Numbered from the stretch's first letter, positions 22,996-31,301 are shown. The stretch is 34,110 bases of DNA from Selenomonas sp. (GCA_015265235.1 JABZYJ010000004.1:1-34110), one strand, 5' to 3'. The notes: generated by a model not told the origin, from the sequence alone. Made by a program: numbers and translations.

Positions 22996-23976
22996 TTACA
23001 ACAGAGCCGCACGCAGCTCCGCATCCGTCTGCACCGTGAGATAGCACGGCGCGATGTCGAGTACCGTCTTGCAGCCCTTTGCGCCCTCAGCGGCGAGGCG
23101 GTATGCCGCACGCGCGTATGCAGCAAGGACACATGCCGTGAACTCGGGGTTCGAGTCGAGCTTCAGGCTGAACTCGATCACATGCTTATGCGCATTGTTC
23201 TCCCCCGTCGCGCCCGAGCGGATGACGAAACCGCCGTGCGCAAGCCCTGCATGGTCGCGCTGCAGCTCCTCCTCACTGATGAAGTGCACCGTCGTATCAT
23301 AGTCGGAGAAGTAGTTCGGCATCGTTACGATCGCCTTCTCGACCGCCGCCGCATCCGCGCCCTCCTCGAGCACGACATAACACTCACGCGTATGCTTCTC
23401 GCGCGTCGTGAGCGTCGGATTCGAGCCGCTGCGCACGGCATCGAGTGCCGCGGGGACAGGCACGGTGTACTGCTTGGCATCCCTCACCCCCGGGATACGG
23501 CGGATCGCATCCGAGTGTCCCTGGCTGACGCCGCGCCCCCAGAACGTGTAGTCTGCACCATTCGTGAGCACTGCATTCGCATAGACGCGCGCGAGCGAGA
23601 ACATGCCGGGATCCCAGCCAACCGAGATCACGCCGACGTGCCCTGCCGCCTTTGCCGCTGCATCCACCTCCGCATAGTGCGTCGGGATATTGGCATGCGT
23701 ATCAAAGCTATCCACCACATTGAAAAGCTTCGCAAACTCCGGCGTCTGCTTCGGCAGATCAGTCGCAGATCCCCCGCAGAGGATGAGCACATCCACCTTG
23801 TCCTTCCACTCCGCCGCCTTCGAGGCCGCCACCACCGGCACCTGCGTGCGCGGCTTCACCGATGCAGGATCGCGCCGCGTAAAGACAGCGACCAGCTCCA
23901 TGTCAGGATTTGCCTCGACGGCGTACTCCACGCCGCGTCCGAGATTGCCATAGCCCAGAATACCAATGCGAATCAT
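22996..23976 (-). CDS. ddh: meso-diaminopimelate dehydrogenase
   Basis: The 326-residue NADPH enzyme makes meso-diaminopimelate in one step from tetrahydrodipicolinate, bypassing the acylated intermediates, feeding lysine and peptidoglycan. Seen: N-terminal IRIGILGYGNLGRGVEYAV (dinucleotide fold), FTRRDP (phosphate of NADP), LCGGSATDLPKQ, VVDSFDTHANIP, SVGWDPGMFSL, and TFWGRGVSQGHSDAIRRI. GGGAGG precedes the ATG at 23976. It lies 45 bp downstream of a small unknown gene, probably in one transcript. Confidence 0.95.
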   Translation of the reverse strand: MIRIGILGYGNLGRGVEYAVEANPDMELVAVFTRRDPASVKPRTQVPVVAASKAAEWKDKVDVLILCGGSATDLPKQTPEFAKLFNVVDSFDTHANIPTHYAEVDAAAKAAGHVGVISVGWDPGMFSLARVYANAVLTNGADYTFWGRGVSQGHSDAIRRIPGVRDAKQYTVPVPAALDAVRSGSNPTLTTREKHTRECYVVLEEGADAAAVEKAIVTMPNYFSDYDTTVHFISEEELQRDHAGLAHGGFVIRSGATGENNAHKHVIEFSLKLDSNPEFTACVLAAYARAAYRLAAEGAKGCKTVLDIAPCYLTVQTDAELRAALL

Positions 23977-24021
23977 ATTTCCTCCCTCGCCGTCCCCCGA
24001 CAGCATAGAATCTACAGCCGA

Positions 24022-24336
24022 TTAGTAATGTGGATGTTCCTTTACGTAGTCCACTGGCCGCGACCAGTCCACCTGTACGCCCGTATCATTCCACAGACGC
24101 GTCAGCGCGAGCGTCAGGCTCTCCTTGTCCGCGAGCGGCGTGATTGTCTCCTTGGTAAAATCCATCAGCGTCTTGTGCGGCACCTCGACCTCATGGTCTT
24201 TGGCGAGGAACTCCTCCACCGCCGTGCGCCCCTTTTCATCGGCAAGATGGATCTCCGCACGATGCGCACTGCCGTCGTAATCAATCCAACCGAGAACGTC
24301 GCCATAGCTGATGGCGACACTGTATGTATCACTCAC
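24022..24336 (-). CDS. Small acidic protein of unknown function
   Basis: I do not recognise this 104-residue protein. It has no membrane segment or signal peptide, is rich in Asp/Glu and Trp, and reads as one soluble domain (SYGDVLGWIDYDGSAHRAE, then KDHEVEVPHKTLMDF, ending RPVDYVKEHPHY). The GTG at 24336 is chosen because GAGG is 8 nt upstream; a GTG three codons earlier is possible. It has a near-perfect promoter and precedes ddh, so it may be co-transcribed with it. Confidence 0.65.
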   Translation of the reverse strand: MSDTYSVAISYGDVLGWIDYDGSAHRAEIHLADEKGRTAVEEFLAKDHEVEVPHKTLMDFTKETITPLADKESLTLALTRLWNDTGVQVDWSRPVDYVKEHPHY

Positions 24337-24385
24337 GCATATCACCTCGTATTCAAATCTTTTGTCCCAGTGAAGGACGCATCTT

Positions 24386-24414
24386 ATTATAGAACGATTC
24401 TCTCATACGCGCAA
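24386..24414 (-). promoter_or_regulatory. Promoter of the small gene and ddh
   Basis: On the minus strand TTGCGC, 17 nt, a perfect TATAAT, about 45 bp before the GTG start. Its -35 is 21 bp from the -35 of the divergent hicA promoter. Confidence 0.75.
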
Positions 24415-24435
24415 CAGAGGGGCAGAAATTTATTC

Positions 24436-24464
24436 TGGACAGAAATGCGCACGATACATATAAT
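24436..24464 (+). promoter_or_regulatory. hicAB promoter
   Basis: TGGACA (5 of 6), 17 nt, a perfect TATAAT, 18 bp before the hicA ATG. HicB-type antitoxins commonly repress such promoters; no clear operator repeat is visible. Confidence 0.78.
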
Positions 24465-24481
24465 AAGATAGAGGTGATGAG

Positions 24482-24664
24482 ATGCGATTTATCGAACTTG
24501 AGCGTCTGATAAAAAAGAATGGTTGGTATCTCAAAAATTCGAACGGCTCACATATGCAATATATACATGATGATAAGCCGGGAAAAATCACGATACCGAA
24601 TCATCCAGGCGACCTCGATCCCAAGACCGTCAGATCTGTCCTGCGCAGTGCAGGATTAAAGTGA
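24482..24664 (+). CDS. hicA: HicA mRNA interferase toxin
   Basis: The 60-residue protein has the compact double-stranded-RNA-binding-like fold of HicA: ERLIKKNGWYLKNSNGSH with the catalytic His24 in GSHMQY, then KITIPNHPGDLDPKTVRSVLRSAGL, the signature of the family. It cleaves mRNA independently of the ribosome when free of HicB. AGGTGATGAG precedes the ATG. Length is typical and the active-site His is intact, so the toxin appears functional. Confidence 0.94.
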   Translation: MRFIELERLIKKNGWYLKNSNGSHMQYIHDDKPGKITIPNHPGDLDPKTVRSVLRSAGLK

Positions 24665-24676
24665 GGAGGCATTGTT

Positions 24677-25096
24677 ATGAATCTGGTCTATCCTGCCGTT
24701 TTTTATCCCTGTGAAGTGAACCCCGGCTTCTGTGTCGTTGTCCCCGATCTCCCCGGCTGTGTCAGTGAAGGCGCAACTCTCTCCGAGGCGATTGCAATGG
24801 GCGAGGACGCAGCATCGGGCTGGGTGCTCGGCGAGCTGGAGGACGGGAAAAGCGCTCCGCCCGCGAGCCGCATTGAGGACATTCACCCAGACCCCGAGAT
24901 GGGTGAGGGATTCGTCAGCCTCCTCTCCCTCGATATGGATGCCTATGCCGCCAAGTACGGCAGTAAATCCATCCGCAAGAATCTCACCATCCCCGCATGG
25001 CTGAACACCTTCGCCGAGCAGAAAAAACTCAACGTCTCCAAGGTGCTGCAGGATGCGCTCACCGCACTCTACCAAAAGGAAGCGGCGGCACAGTAA
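24677..25096 (+). CDS. hicB: HicB antitoxin
   Basis: The 139-residue protein has the degenerate RNase H-like HicB fold at the N-terminus (VYPAVFYPCEVNPGFCVVVPDLPGCVSEGATLSEA, split by the GCVSEG turn) that masks HicA, and a C-terminal DNA-binding tail of ribbon-helix-helix type (SIRKNLTIPAWLNTFAEQ, then VSKVLQDAL). The Shine-Dalgarno GAGGAGG overlaps the hicA stop and the gap is 12 bp, as expected for a coupled toxin-antitoxin pair. A strong terminator follows. Confidence 0.92.
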   Translation: MNLVYPAVFYPCEVNPGFCVVVPDLPGCVSEGATLSEAIAMGEDAASGWVLGELEDGKSAPPASRIEDIHPDPEMGEGFVSLLSLDMDAYAAKYGSKSIRKNLTIPAWLNTFAEQKKLNVSKVLQDALTALYQKEAAAQ

Positions 25097-25115
25097 AGAA
25101 AGAACGGTCAAATAC

Positions 25116-25160
25116 AACGAGGGCAGTGATACAGAATCGTATCACTGCCCTCGTTTATTG
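25116..25160 (+). terminator. Intrinsic terminator of hicAB
   Basis: A perfect 17 bp stem, AACGAGGGCAGTGATAC (25116-25132) with its complement at 25139-25155, a six-base loop, then TTATTG. The stem is unusually long for a terminator; the T-tract is weak. Confidence 0.75.
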
Positions 25161-25181
25161 TGTCGATATTGTTTAACGGAT

Positions 25182-25348
25182 TAGGGAAGCACTGATAAAT
25201 TCGGTACAACCATCTTGACGCATCTTTTTTGCCCGCACTTCGGCGGAAAATCCTCCACAGAGCACCACTCTGCGTCCGGTTTTCCACCTCGTTCGGACGA
25301 AAAAATCTACGCCAATCTGGCAGACCTCATTTTATCAGTGATTCCTTA
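25182..25348. mobile_element. MITE-like element with terminal inverted repeats, no coding capacity
   Basis: AGGGAAGCACTGATAAA (25183-25199) and the complement of 25331-25347 match at 15 of 17 positions, and the match extends one base further outward on each side. The about 165 bp between carry no credible gene but contain smaller palindromic stretches (CGGCGGAAAATCC against CGGTTTTCC). No clear target-site duplication is visible. The right end covers the stop codon of the autotransporter gene, and the left end lies 20 bp after the hicB terminator. It could instead be the solitary remnant of an insertion sequence. Confidence 0.55.
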
Positions 25349-28300
25349 GAACGCCCAGTGCATCTGGACACCGCCGGAGATGCCCCGACGCTTGCCCGTC
25401 ATACCCATCAGCTGGATGCCGTACGTTGCACGGCCGTTCTGCGGGGTAAAGCGATAGCCCAGCTCGAGGATGCCCGTGCCGCCCGTGAGGCTCGGGCTCG
25501 GCGTATTGTAGCCCTCAAAGGAGGCTACAATATCGTTGCCGAACTCGTACTCATAGGCAAGCCCTGTGTAGAACGATGCGTCGCCCTTCTTCGAGGTGTA
25601 GCGCGTACCGAAGCGGATGCGGTGCGAATCTGCCGCATCAAAGTCATAGACCTCACCCGTCGAGAGCTTCGCCGTATCGCCGCCCTGATGCGTGAAGAAG
25701 TACTTCGCGTACGTCTCAATCGTATTGCCGTTCTTCAGCTGCTTCTCCTGTCCGACGCCGAGATGTCCGGCGTAGTAGGTGCTGCTGCTGTCGTACGTCG
25801 TATGCGTATTGTCGATGGTGCCGGCATAGTCGCTCTTTACGCGGCCGACGCGGACACTGCCCTCAACGTACGAACCGTTTTCACTCTGCGACTTCGCCAT
25901 AACGCCCACACCGAGATAGTCCATATTGCCGCTGCCGTGCAGGCCGTCGTCCAGATAGGAGTCGTACGAGCCCTTGCCGTACTCGACGAACGGACCATAG
26001 GTGAGCGTATTGCGTCCCGACACACGCTGCTTTGCAAAGCCGAGGTTGAGCCCCCAGCCCTTTGCATCGACGTGCGAGCCGGAGTTGAGGCGCATGGACG
26101 AGACATTCTGCACCGCCCACATACGGTACTCCTTCGGTGCGCCGTCGACACGGGCGCGTCCTGCCTGCGACTCGGAAGCAGGCGTTGCCGCGACCTCCAT
26201 CGCCGCCGTCATCGCAGCATCCGTCAGGAGATCGGAACCGCTGGTCAGGAACGCGAGCGATGCCGCACGCGTCTCAACCAGAGACTTCGTATCGGGGTTG
26301 ATCGATGCGGATGTGACCGTCGCATAGAGCTCGTTGTTCTTGCCGGAGCCCGCCTCCGCCTCGCGCGTAAGCAGGTCGAAGTTGTAGCGCAGGCTGATTC
26401 CCTGCATGCCCGTCGCCTTGTTGACGAGCGGCGTATCCGAGGTGATCGCCACGGCATTTGCCGCGTCGGTCGTATTGTCCTTGTATACCTTCATCAGGCT
26501 GACCGCGTCGCCGACCTTGAGGCTCGGGCGGTTGCCCGCGAGCTGCACGCCGACATTGACATGGCTGAGATCCTTCTCCCCGCCCGCATTGAGATCATGC
26601 GTCACATTGTTCAGCGTGAGCATCGTCCCCGCAGTTGCAGCAGATGTTCCCGTCGTCCCCTCCGGGATATAGAAATAGAGATTCTGTACGCCCGTGAAGT
26701 CGCCTGCCTGTGCACCGAAGTCGCGGACGGAAAGGGTATTGCCTGTTCCATTGGCAATCGCATTACTTGCGCTGCCCTTCGCCGCACCGCCGTATAGTAC
26801 GCCGCTGATCGTTGCCTTATAGAGATCAATCGTGTTGTCCGTCGCAGCATCAATGCCCGCGCCCGCCACAGCATCCGCATAGCCGCCGTAGACATCGCCG
26901 CCGACCGTCGCTGCGCCCGTGATGGTGATCGTGTTGCCTGTCGCCGCGCCCGTCGCACCCGTCGCCGTAAGCGCGCCGCCATAGAGACTGCCCGCGACAT
27001 GACCCGCCGAGAAGTCCACCTTGTTGTTCGTCGCGCTGCCCGCCTTCGTCTTGACGAGCGCACCGTAGGCGCTGCCCGTGACGGCAGGTGCAGCAGCAGA
27101 CGGATTCGCCGCATCCTTTGCAAGGATGAGCGTATTGCTGTCGGCATCGCCCGTCGTGAGTGGGTTGCCCGATGCGTCACGTTTATTGTTCACGACGAAG
27201 CCGCCGTAGGCATTCGTAACAGACCCACCCGTGACGGTGAGTTTGTTCCCCTCGACCTTGTTGCCGGTCGCGGTGCGCCCTGCCCATGCGGCGTCGTGCG
27301 TCCCCTCCGCCGATGTATAGGTCGCAGCAGTATTGTCCTTGAACTGAAACCCATCGGCATAGACATAGCGCGTCGCATGTCCCGTGTGGTTGTCCGTGTC
27401 GATGACGAACTCGTAGTTGCCAAACGTGCGGTCTTTTGCCCCGATGGTCGCATAGGTGTCCGTCGTCCCCTTCATAAAGCTGATGCCGTCCTCATTGTCC
27501 ATGAGGGTAAAGAGACGCTTGTCGTAGGACTTCGGCGTAAAGCTGTAGGTCGACTGTACGACCTCCACGCCCGCCCAGTCGATCTTATTCGTCGCGCCGC
27601 CCGTGATCTTGAGCAGTGTGTCGCCGACCGCCTTGTTCGCAAGGTCGAAATTCGCCTTGCCGAAGTTTTCCACGCCGCGCACAGTGATATTCTTTCCCTT
27701 GACGTTCAGCGTGTTGTCCGTCATGACATCGCTCGAAGCAGCGCCATAGCCGCCGTGCAGAAATACGCCGCCCATCGCGAGATCGTTTGCTCCGAGCGTG
27801 ATCGCATTTCCCGTCGCCGCGCCCGTGCCGCCGGTACTGCCGCCGTAGATATCCATGCCCGTGCCGAACGTGCCGCCCGTGATCGTGACGGTGTTGCCCG
27901 TCGCCTTGCTTGCGGTCACGGTATCGTTCGCAACGTCCGGATTTGCCGTGAGCTGCCGGCCGCGTCCCGCCGTAGCGCCGCCATGGATCGCGACGCCGTT
28001 GCCGAACGTACCGTCCGAGATCGTGACCTCGTTATCCGTCGCATTGCCCGAGCCCTCGGTATAGCCGCCATAGATTGCCGTATTGTTCCCGATCGTGCCG
28101 CCCGAGATATTGACTTTGTTCGTCTTCACGTCGCCCGCCGACACGAGATGCGACTGATGCAGCGTATACTTTGCGATATAGCCGCCCGCGATCTTTCCAT
28201 TTGCGCCAATCGTGCCGCCCGAGAGGTTGAGCTTGTTGCCCTCCGCCTCGGCGTTCGCGCCCGTATTCACCGCGACCGGATGCGTCTCGTCCACGGCCGT

Positions 28301-29677
28301 GCTCGCGAGGAGGTTCTGCCCCTCCGTCCAGCCGCCGTATGCCTCCCCGACCGTGCCGCCCGTGATCGTGAGCGGATTGTTCTTCGTGCTGCCCGTCCGC
28401 GCAATCGTATAGCCCGCACGCGCCGCCGTATGCGTGCCGCCCGAGATGGTGAGCTTATTGTTCTCCGTCGTATTGCCGTAGATGGAGACGCCCGCATACG
28501 AGCCCTTCGGGGAGGACTCATGAAGCTGCGGCGTTTGCGCCGTCAGCGTCTCCGTCGCATTCTTATAGCGAAGCCCCAGCAGACGGAACTGCGACGCTGC
28601 AACGATCCCCGTGGGATTCTGGATGCCCGCGCCATTGGTATAGGAGGTCGCCGTCTTGCCGTACTCGTAGTCTCCATTGTTATAAAGAAGCGTCGGCGCA
28701 TAGCCGTAGAGGGTCATTGCCGAAGGAAAATAGAGATAGAGGACGGGGCGCTTTTTCCCCAGCGCGATCTGATGGTCAAACCACGACTGATAGTTCTTGA
28801 CGACGATCTGATCCCAATCGAAACTCTGCAATGTGTTGTCGCGCACGTAGAGCATGTAGTCCGCCACCAGATGGGCGTTCGACCAGATGCTGTCCGCCGC
28901 CTTCAGGTTGTTGTTGAGGACGAACTCCATCGTCTTAAAGCCGTAGATGCCCGCGACGCGATTGTTCTTCGACGTGATCTGCAGCACATTGTTGCCGCTC
29001 CGATTCGCAGGATTGTTGCCGCCGTATATCTTGACGTTGCCGAGCGCCTGTGCATTGTGCAGCACAACGCGGTTCTTATGCGCCGTACCGCCGCCCGCCG
29101 TATAGCCGGCGTAGACCGTCCCGCTGTAGGTCAGTCCGGGATACGCATAGGGGTTCGGTTGGTTGGCCCCTGTGTCGACCACATCCCTGATGATGACGGT
29201 ATTGCCGTCCGCGTTTCCATTTCGCGTATAGCCGGCGTAGAGGAGCGGCGGATAACCGGGCCAGGTCGGATTCGTCACGTTCGGAATCAGCGCAGGAAAA
29301 GAATACCTGCCGTCGATCGTCAGCGTGTTGCCATTCGCATTCCCCGCGCCCAGCGTCCTGCCCGCATAGAGGTTCAGGATGCCCGACATCGTCGATGCCG
29401 AGGTCGCCTGAATCGTCAGGCTGTTGCCGGTGACATCCCCGACATTTCCCGCCGGAGCATCGCCGGCCGCCACGGCAAGATGCGTCGGCTCTCCCGCCGG
29501 CGTATTGGTCGGATCTGAACTCGTCACGGCAGGATGCGAGGCATCGACCGTGACGTTTTGTCCCGTCACAGGCGCGGCATACACCGGCAGAAGCGAGGGA
29601 AGCGTATATCCTCCGGACAACAAAAAAATCGACACATAGCGCGCTAAATGTCGTCCCCTTTTACCTTTCCCTCGCAT
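25346..29677 (-). CDS. Type Va autotransporter, probable surface adhesin
   Basis: The 1,443-residue protein starts with a long basic N-terminus and signal peptide (RYVSIFLLSGGYTLPSLLPVYAA, cleavage after about 35). Residues about 40-1150 are a repetitive beta-helix passenger: blocks of roughly 25-35 residues built on GNTVTITGGTFG...IYGGST recur tens of times. The last about 270 residues are an autotransporter beta-barrel (from about MWAVQNVSSMRLNSGSHVDAKGW), ending in HWAF, the terminal Phe recognised by BamA. No Cys or protease triad stands out, so adhesion or surface-layer function is inferred, not shown. The ATG has GGGTAGAGG upstream. The barrel is intact; the stop codon lies in the end of a MITE-like element. 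Confidence 0.9.
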   Translation of the reverse strand: MRGKGKRGRHLARYVSIFLLSGGYTLPSLLPVYAAPVTGQNVTVDASHPAVTSSDPTNTPAGEPTHLAVAAGDAPAGNVGDVTGNSLTIQATSASTMSGILNLYAGRTLGAGNANGNTLTIDGRYSFPALIPNVTNPTWPGYPPLLYAGYTRNGNADGNTVIIRDVVDTGANQPNPYAYPGLTYSGTVYAGYTAGGGTAHKNRVVLHNAQALGNVKIYGGNNPANRSGNNVLQITSKNNRVAGIYGFKTMEFVLNNNLKAADSIWSNAHLVADYMLYVRDNTLQSFDWDQIVVKNYQSWFDHQIALGKKRPVLYLYFPSAMTLYGYAPTLLYNNGDYEYGKTATSYTNGAGIQNPTGIVAASQFRLLGLRYKNATETLTAQTPQLHESSPKGSYAGVSIYGNTTENNKLTISGGTHTAARAGYTIARTGSTKNNPLTITGGTVGEAYGGWTEGQNLLASTAVDETHPVAVNTGANAEAEGNKLNLSGGTIGANGKIAGGYIAKYTLHQSHLVSAGDVKTNKVNISGGTIGNNTAIYGGYTEGSGNATDNEVTISDGTFGNGVAIHGGATAGRGRQLTANPDVANDTVTASKATGNTVTITGGTFGTGMDIYGGSTGGTGAATGNAITLGANDLAMGGVFLHGGYGAASSDVMTDNTLNVKGKNITVRGVENFGKANFDLANKAVGDTLLKITGGATNKIDWAGVEVVQSTYSFTPKSYDKRLFTLMDNEDGISFMKGTTDTYATIGAKDRTFGNYEFVIDTDNHTGHATRYVYADGFQFKDNTAATYTSAEGTHDAAWAGRTATGNKVEGNKLTVTGGSVTNAYGGFVVNNKRDASGNPLTTGDADSNTLILAKDAANPSAAAPAVTGSAYGALVKTKAGSATNNKVDFSAGHVAGSLYGGALTATGATGAATGNTITITGAATVGGDVYGGYADAVAGAGIDAATDNTIDLYKATISGVLYGGAAKGSASNAIANGTGNTLSVRDFGAQAGDFTGVQNLYFYIPEGTTGTSAATAGTMLTLNNVTHDLNAGGEKDLSHVNVGVQLAGNRPSLKVGDAVSLMKVYKDNTTDAANAVAITSDTPLVNKATGMQGISLRYNFDLLTREAEAGSGKNNELYATVTSASINPDTKSLVETRAASLAFLTSGSDLLTDAAMTAAMEVAATPASESQAGRARVDGAPKEYRMWAVQNVSSMRLNSGSHVDAKGWGLNLGFAKQRVSGRNTLTYGPFVEYGKGSYDSYLDDGLHGSGNMDYLGVGVMAKSQSENGSYVEGSVRVGRVKSDYAGTIDNTHTTYDSSSTYYAGHLGVGQEKQLKNGNTIETYAKYFFTHQGGDTAKLSTGEVYDFDAADSHRIRFGTRYTSKKGDASFYTGLAYEYEFGNDIVASFEGYNTPSPSLTGGTGILELGYRFTPQNGRATYGIQLMGMTGKRRGISGGVQMHWAF

Positions 29678-29723
29678 GAACCTCTACCCTCCCTTCCTTG
29701 GGCCTTCCTAGTTCTGTCGTCCT

Positions 29724-29752
29724 AAAATATACGATTTTTCTCTCGCTGTCAA
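29724..29752 (-). promoter_or_regulatory. Autotransporter gene promoter
   Basis: On the minus strand a perfect TTGACA is followed by TATATT at 15 nt or TATTTT at 17 nt, about 45-50 bp before the ATG. It is downstream of an intrinsic terminator, so the gene is a separate unit from mlaEFD. Confidence 0.65.
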
Positions 29753-29823
29753 GTTAAATTGTAACCATTTTTATAAAAGAAAAGAATCCATAAAAAAGCA
29801 TAGCGACCCATCGATTTTTCGAT

Positions 29824-29863
29824 AAAAAATGCTCTACAGCAGTCTCCCTTACCGCTATAGAGC
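29824..29863 (-). terminator. Intrinsic terminator of the small transcript
   Basis: On the minus strand GCTCTATAGCGGT pairs with ACTGCTGTAGAGC (two mismatches or wobbles) followed by ATTTTTT. It ends a unit of about 150 nt starting at the promoter at 29,984-30,011, or mlaD read-through. The rest of the 29,678-30,020 gap is AT-rich, with a small ATCGA/TCGAT hairpin just after this terminator. Confidence 0.82.
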
Positions 29864-29875
29864 GTTTGTTTTATT

Positions 29876-29935
29876 TTATAGAGTCGACAGGCGTCGCCCC
29901 TGTGCCATACCATCGGACAAATACAGATCGATCAT
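29876..29935 (-). CDS. Possible 19-residue small ORF in a short transcript
   Basis: ATG with GGAGG 8 nt upstream opens a frame of 19 codons ending TAA: MIDLYLSDGMAQGRRLSTL. It sits between its own near-consensus promoter and an intrinsic terminator. The peptide has no membrane segment and no family I know. It could be a real small protein, a leader peptide, or chance within a small RNA. No other evidence of coding is possible for so short a frame. Confidence 0.35.
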   Translation of the reverse strand: MIDLYLSDGMAQGRRLSTL

Positions 29936-29983
29936 TTCCCCATCCTCCGTCCATGCGAAGTCTAGTCGTTTGATTATAATTAC

Positions 29984-30011
29984 ATTATATGCATATTTTG
30001 TCACACGTCAA
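29984..30011 (-). promoter_or_regulatory. Promoter of a small transcription unit downstream of mlaD
   Basis: On the minus strand TTGACG, 16 nt, a perfect TATAAT, starting 9 bp after the mlaD stop. A second TATAAT lies a few bases further on. It would produce an RNA of about 150 nt ending at the terminator at 29,824-29,863. Confidence 0.75.
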
Positions 30012-30020
30012 TCTGTACGT

Positions 30021-31301
30021 TCAAAATTCCTGTCGGATGCCCGAATAGAAGGCGCGGCGCTGGTGGTCGTTCACCGCATTCCACTCGCCGAAGAGGTAGG
30101 TGCCGCCGCTGAGCTGATACTGGCTGCGCAGGCGCACGGTAAGGTCGTTCGGGTTATAGGCATCGGCGGAGAATTTGAATTTATCCCCCGCGTAGGCGTC
30201 GACACCGACACCTGCTGCGCCGCCGATCACGCCCGCACGCGCACCGAACGCGCTGCCGCGCTTGCCGAGCTGGGCGCTCACCTTGTCCCCGCCGCCGATG
30301 TCGTCCACGCCGAAGGAGGCGTACATGCCCTGCTGCTCGCCGACATCGAGGTTGAAATTCGTCCGCCAGTCGTCAGCCTTGCCGCTGTACATAATGTCCA
30401 CCTTCGGTGTGACCTTGATGCTGCTGAGCCGTCCCATCAGTCCGCCCGCCTTGTCCGTCATCGTGCGTGCGTTGTGAATGAGGGCACGTGCATCCTCCTG
30501 TGTCTGCGGGTCGCCCGCCACCGCCTCGATGCCCGCGGCGATGCGTGCGATGCGCCCCGAGGCGTCGGTGATGTTCGCAAGCGTCTGGCGCAGGTTCTCC
30601 GCCGTCGCGGGGTCTGCTCCGACGCTCTCAAGGTTCGCCATGATGCGCTCGACGCTCGCCGTGCTCTGCGCAAGATTCGCCGTCATGGTGTTCATATTCA
30701 CGAGGATGCCGCGCAGGTCGCCGCGATTCTCCGCCGCCATCTGCTCCAGCGTCGCCGTGAGCCCGTCGAGGTTCGCCGTGATGTGCTCCATGTTGACAGC
30801 GAGCTGCACGACGGAGGTCTGGAAACCCGGCGCGCCCACGATGGCGTTGACGGAGGTGAGCATCTCCTGCACGAGGACGATCATCTTGTTCAGCTCGACG
30901 AACATCGTGTCCATTCCCATCTCATCCGTGCCGTAGTGATAGTCGCCGTTTGCATAGGTATCGCTGTTCCCGTTCGGCGTGATGATGATGAATTTATCCC
31001 CCATGATGCCGGGCTGTCCGATGGTGATAGCAGAGCCGCGCGGGATCTTCACCCCACGCTCTATGATCATGGAGACGGTGACGCCCGTCCCGTCGCTCAC
31101 AACGTCCTGCACATGCCCGACAGGCACGCCCGAGAGGAGCACCTGTGCCTCCGGATTCAGCCCGACGGCGCGGTGAAATCCCGCGTACAGCGTGTAGTCG
31201 CTGCTGCTGCCGAGGCGCAGTCCGCCGAAGAATACGACGACAGCGATCAGGAGGATCACACCTCCGAGGGTAAACGCCCCCACCTTTGCCTCTGCACTCA
31301 T
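30021..31301 (-). CDS. mlaD: MlaD-type MCE protein with a C-terminal outer-membrane beta-barrel
   Basis: The 426-residue protein has one membrane helix (about 8-28), an MCE domain (about 36-113: YTLYAGFHRAVGLNPEAQVLLSGVPVG), a long periplasmic helical region (about 133-290, with repeated NMEHITANLDGLTATLEQM-like heptads) and a C-terminal segment (about 296-426) of amphipathic strands ending in YSGIRQEF, a barrel-type terminal Phe. MlaD of E. coli is only about 183 residues and ends after the MCE and a short helix. This layout matches the trans-envelope MlaD described in Veillonella parvula, which carries phospholipids between membranes without MlaA/B/C. AAGGAGG sets the start; the ATG overlaps the mlaF stop (ATGA). 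Confidence 0.9.
   Translation of the reverse strand: MSAEAKVGAFTLGGVILLIAVVVFFGGLRLGSSSDYTLYAGFHRAVGLNPEAQVLLSGVPVGHVQDVVSDGTGVTVSMIIERGVKIPRGSAITIGQPGIMGDKFIIITPNGNSDTYANGDYHYGTDEMGMDTMFVELNKMIVLVQEMLTSVNAIVGAPGFQTSVVQLAVNMEHITANLDGLTATLEQMAAENRGDLRGILVNMNTMTANLAQSTASVERIMANLESVGADPATAENLRQTLANITDASGRIARIAAGIEAVAGDPQTQEDARALIHNARTMTDKAGGLMGRLSSIKVTPKVDIMYSGKADDWRTNFNLDVGEQQGMYASFGVDDIGGGDKVSAQLGKRGSAFGARAGVIGGAAGVGVDAYAGDKFKFSADAYNPNDLTVRLRSQYQLSGGTYLFGEWNAVNDHQRRAFYSGIRQEF

Noticed and set aside
22975..24471. 498-codon plus-strand frame
   Set aside because: Antisense to ddh and the small gene, and it would run through two promoters.
27800..28500. Regular repeats suggestive of a CRISPR-like array
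   Set aside because: They are degenerate in-frame protein repeats of the autotransporter passenger, not identical direct repeats with unique spacers.
26999..29518. 839-codon open frame on the plus strand
   Set aside because: It lies wholly antisense to the autotransporter. Its Arg-rich, motif-free product is what GC-rich codon bias gives on the opposite strand.
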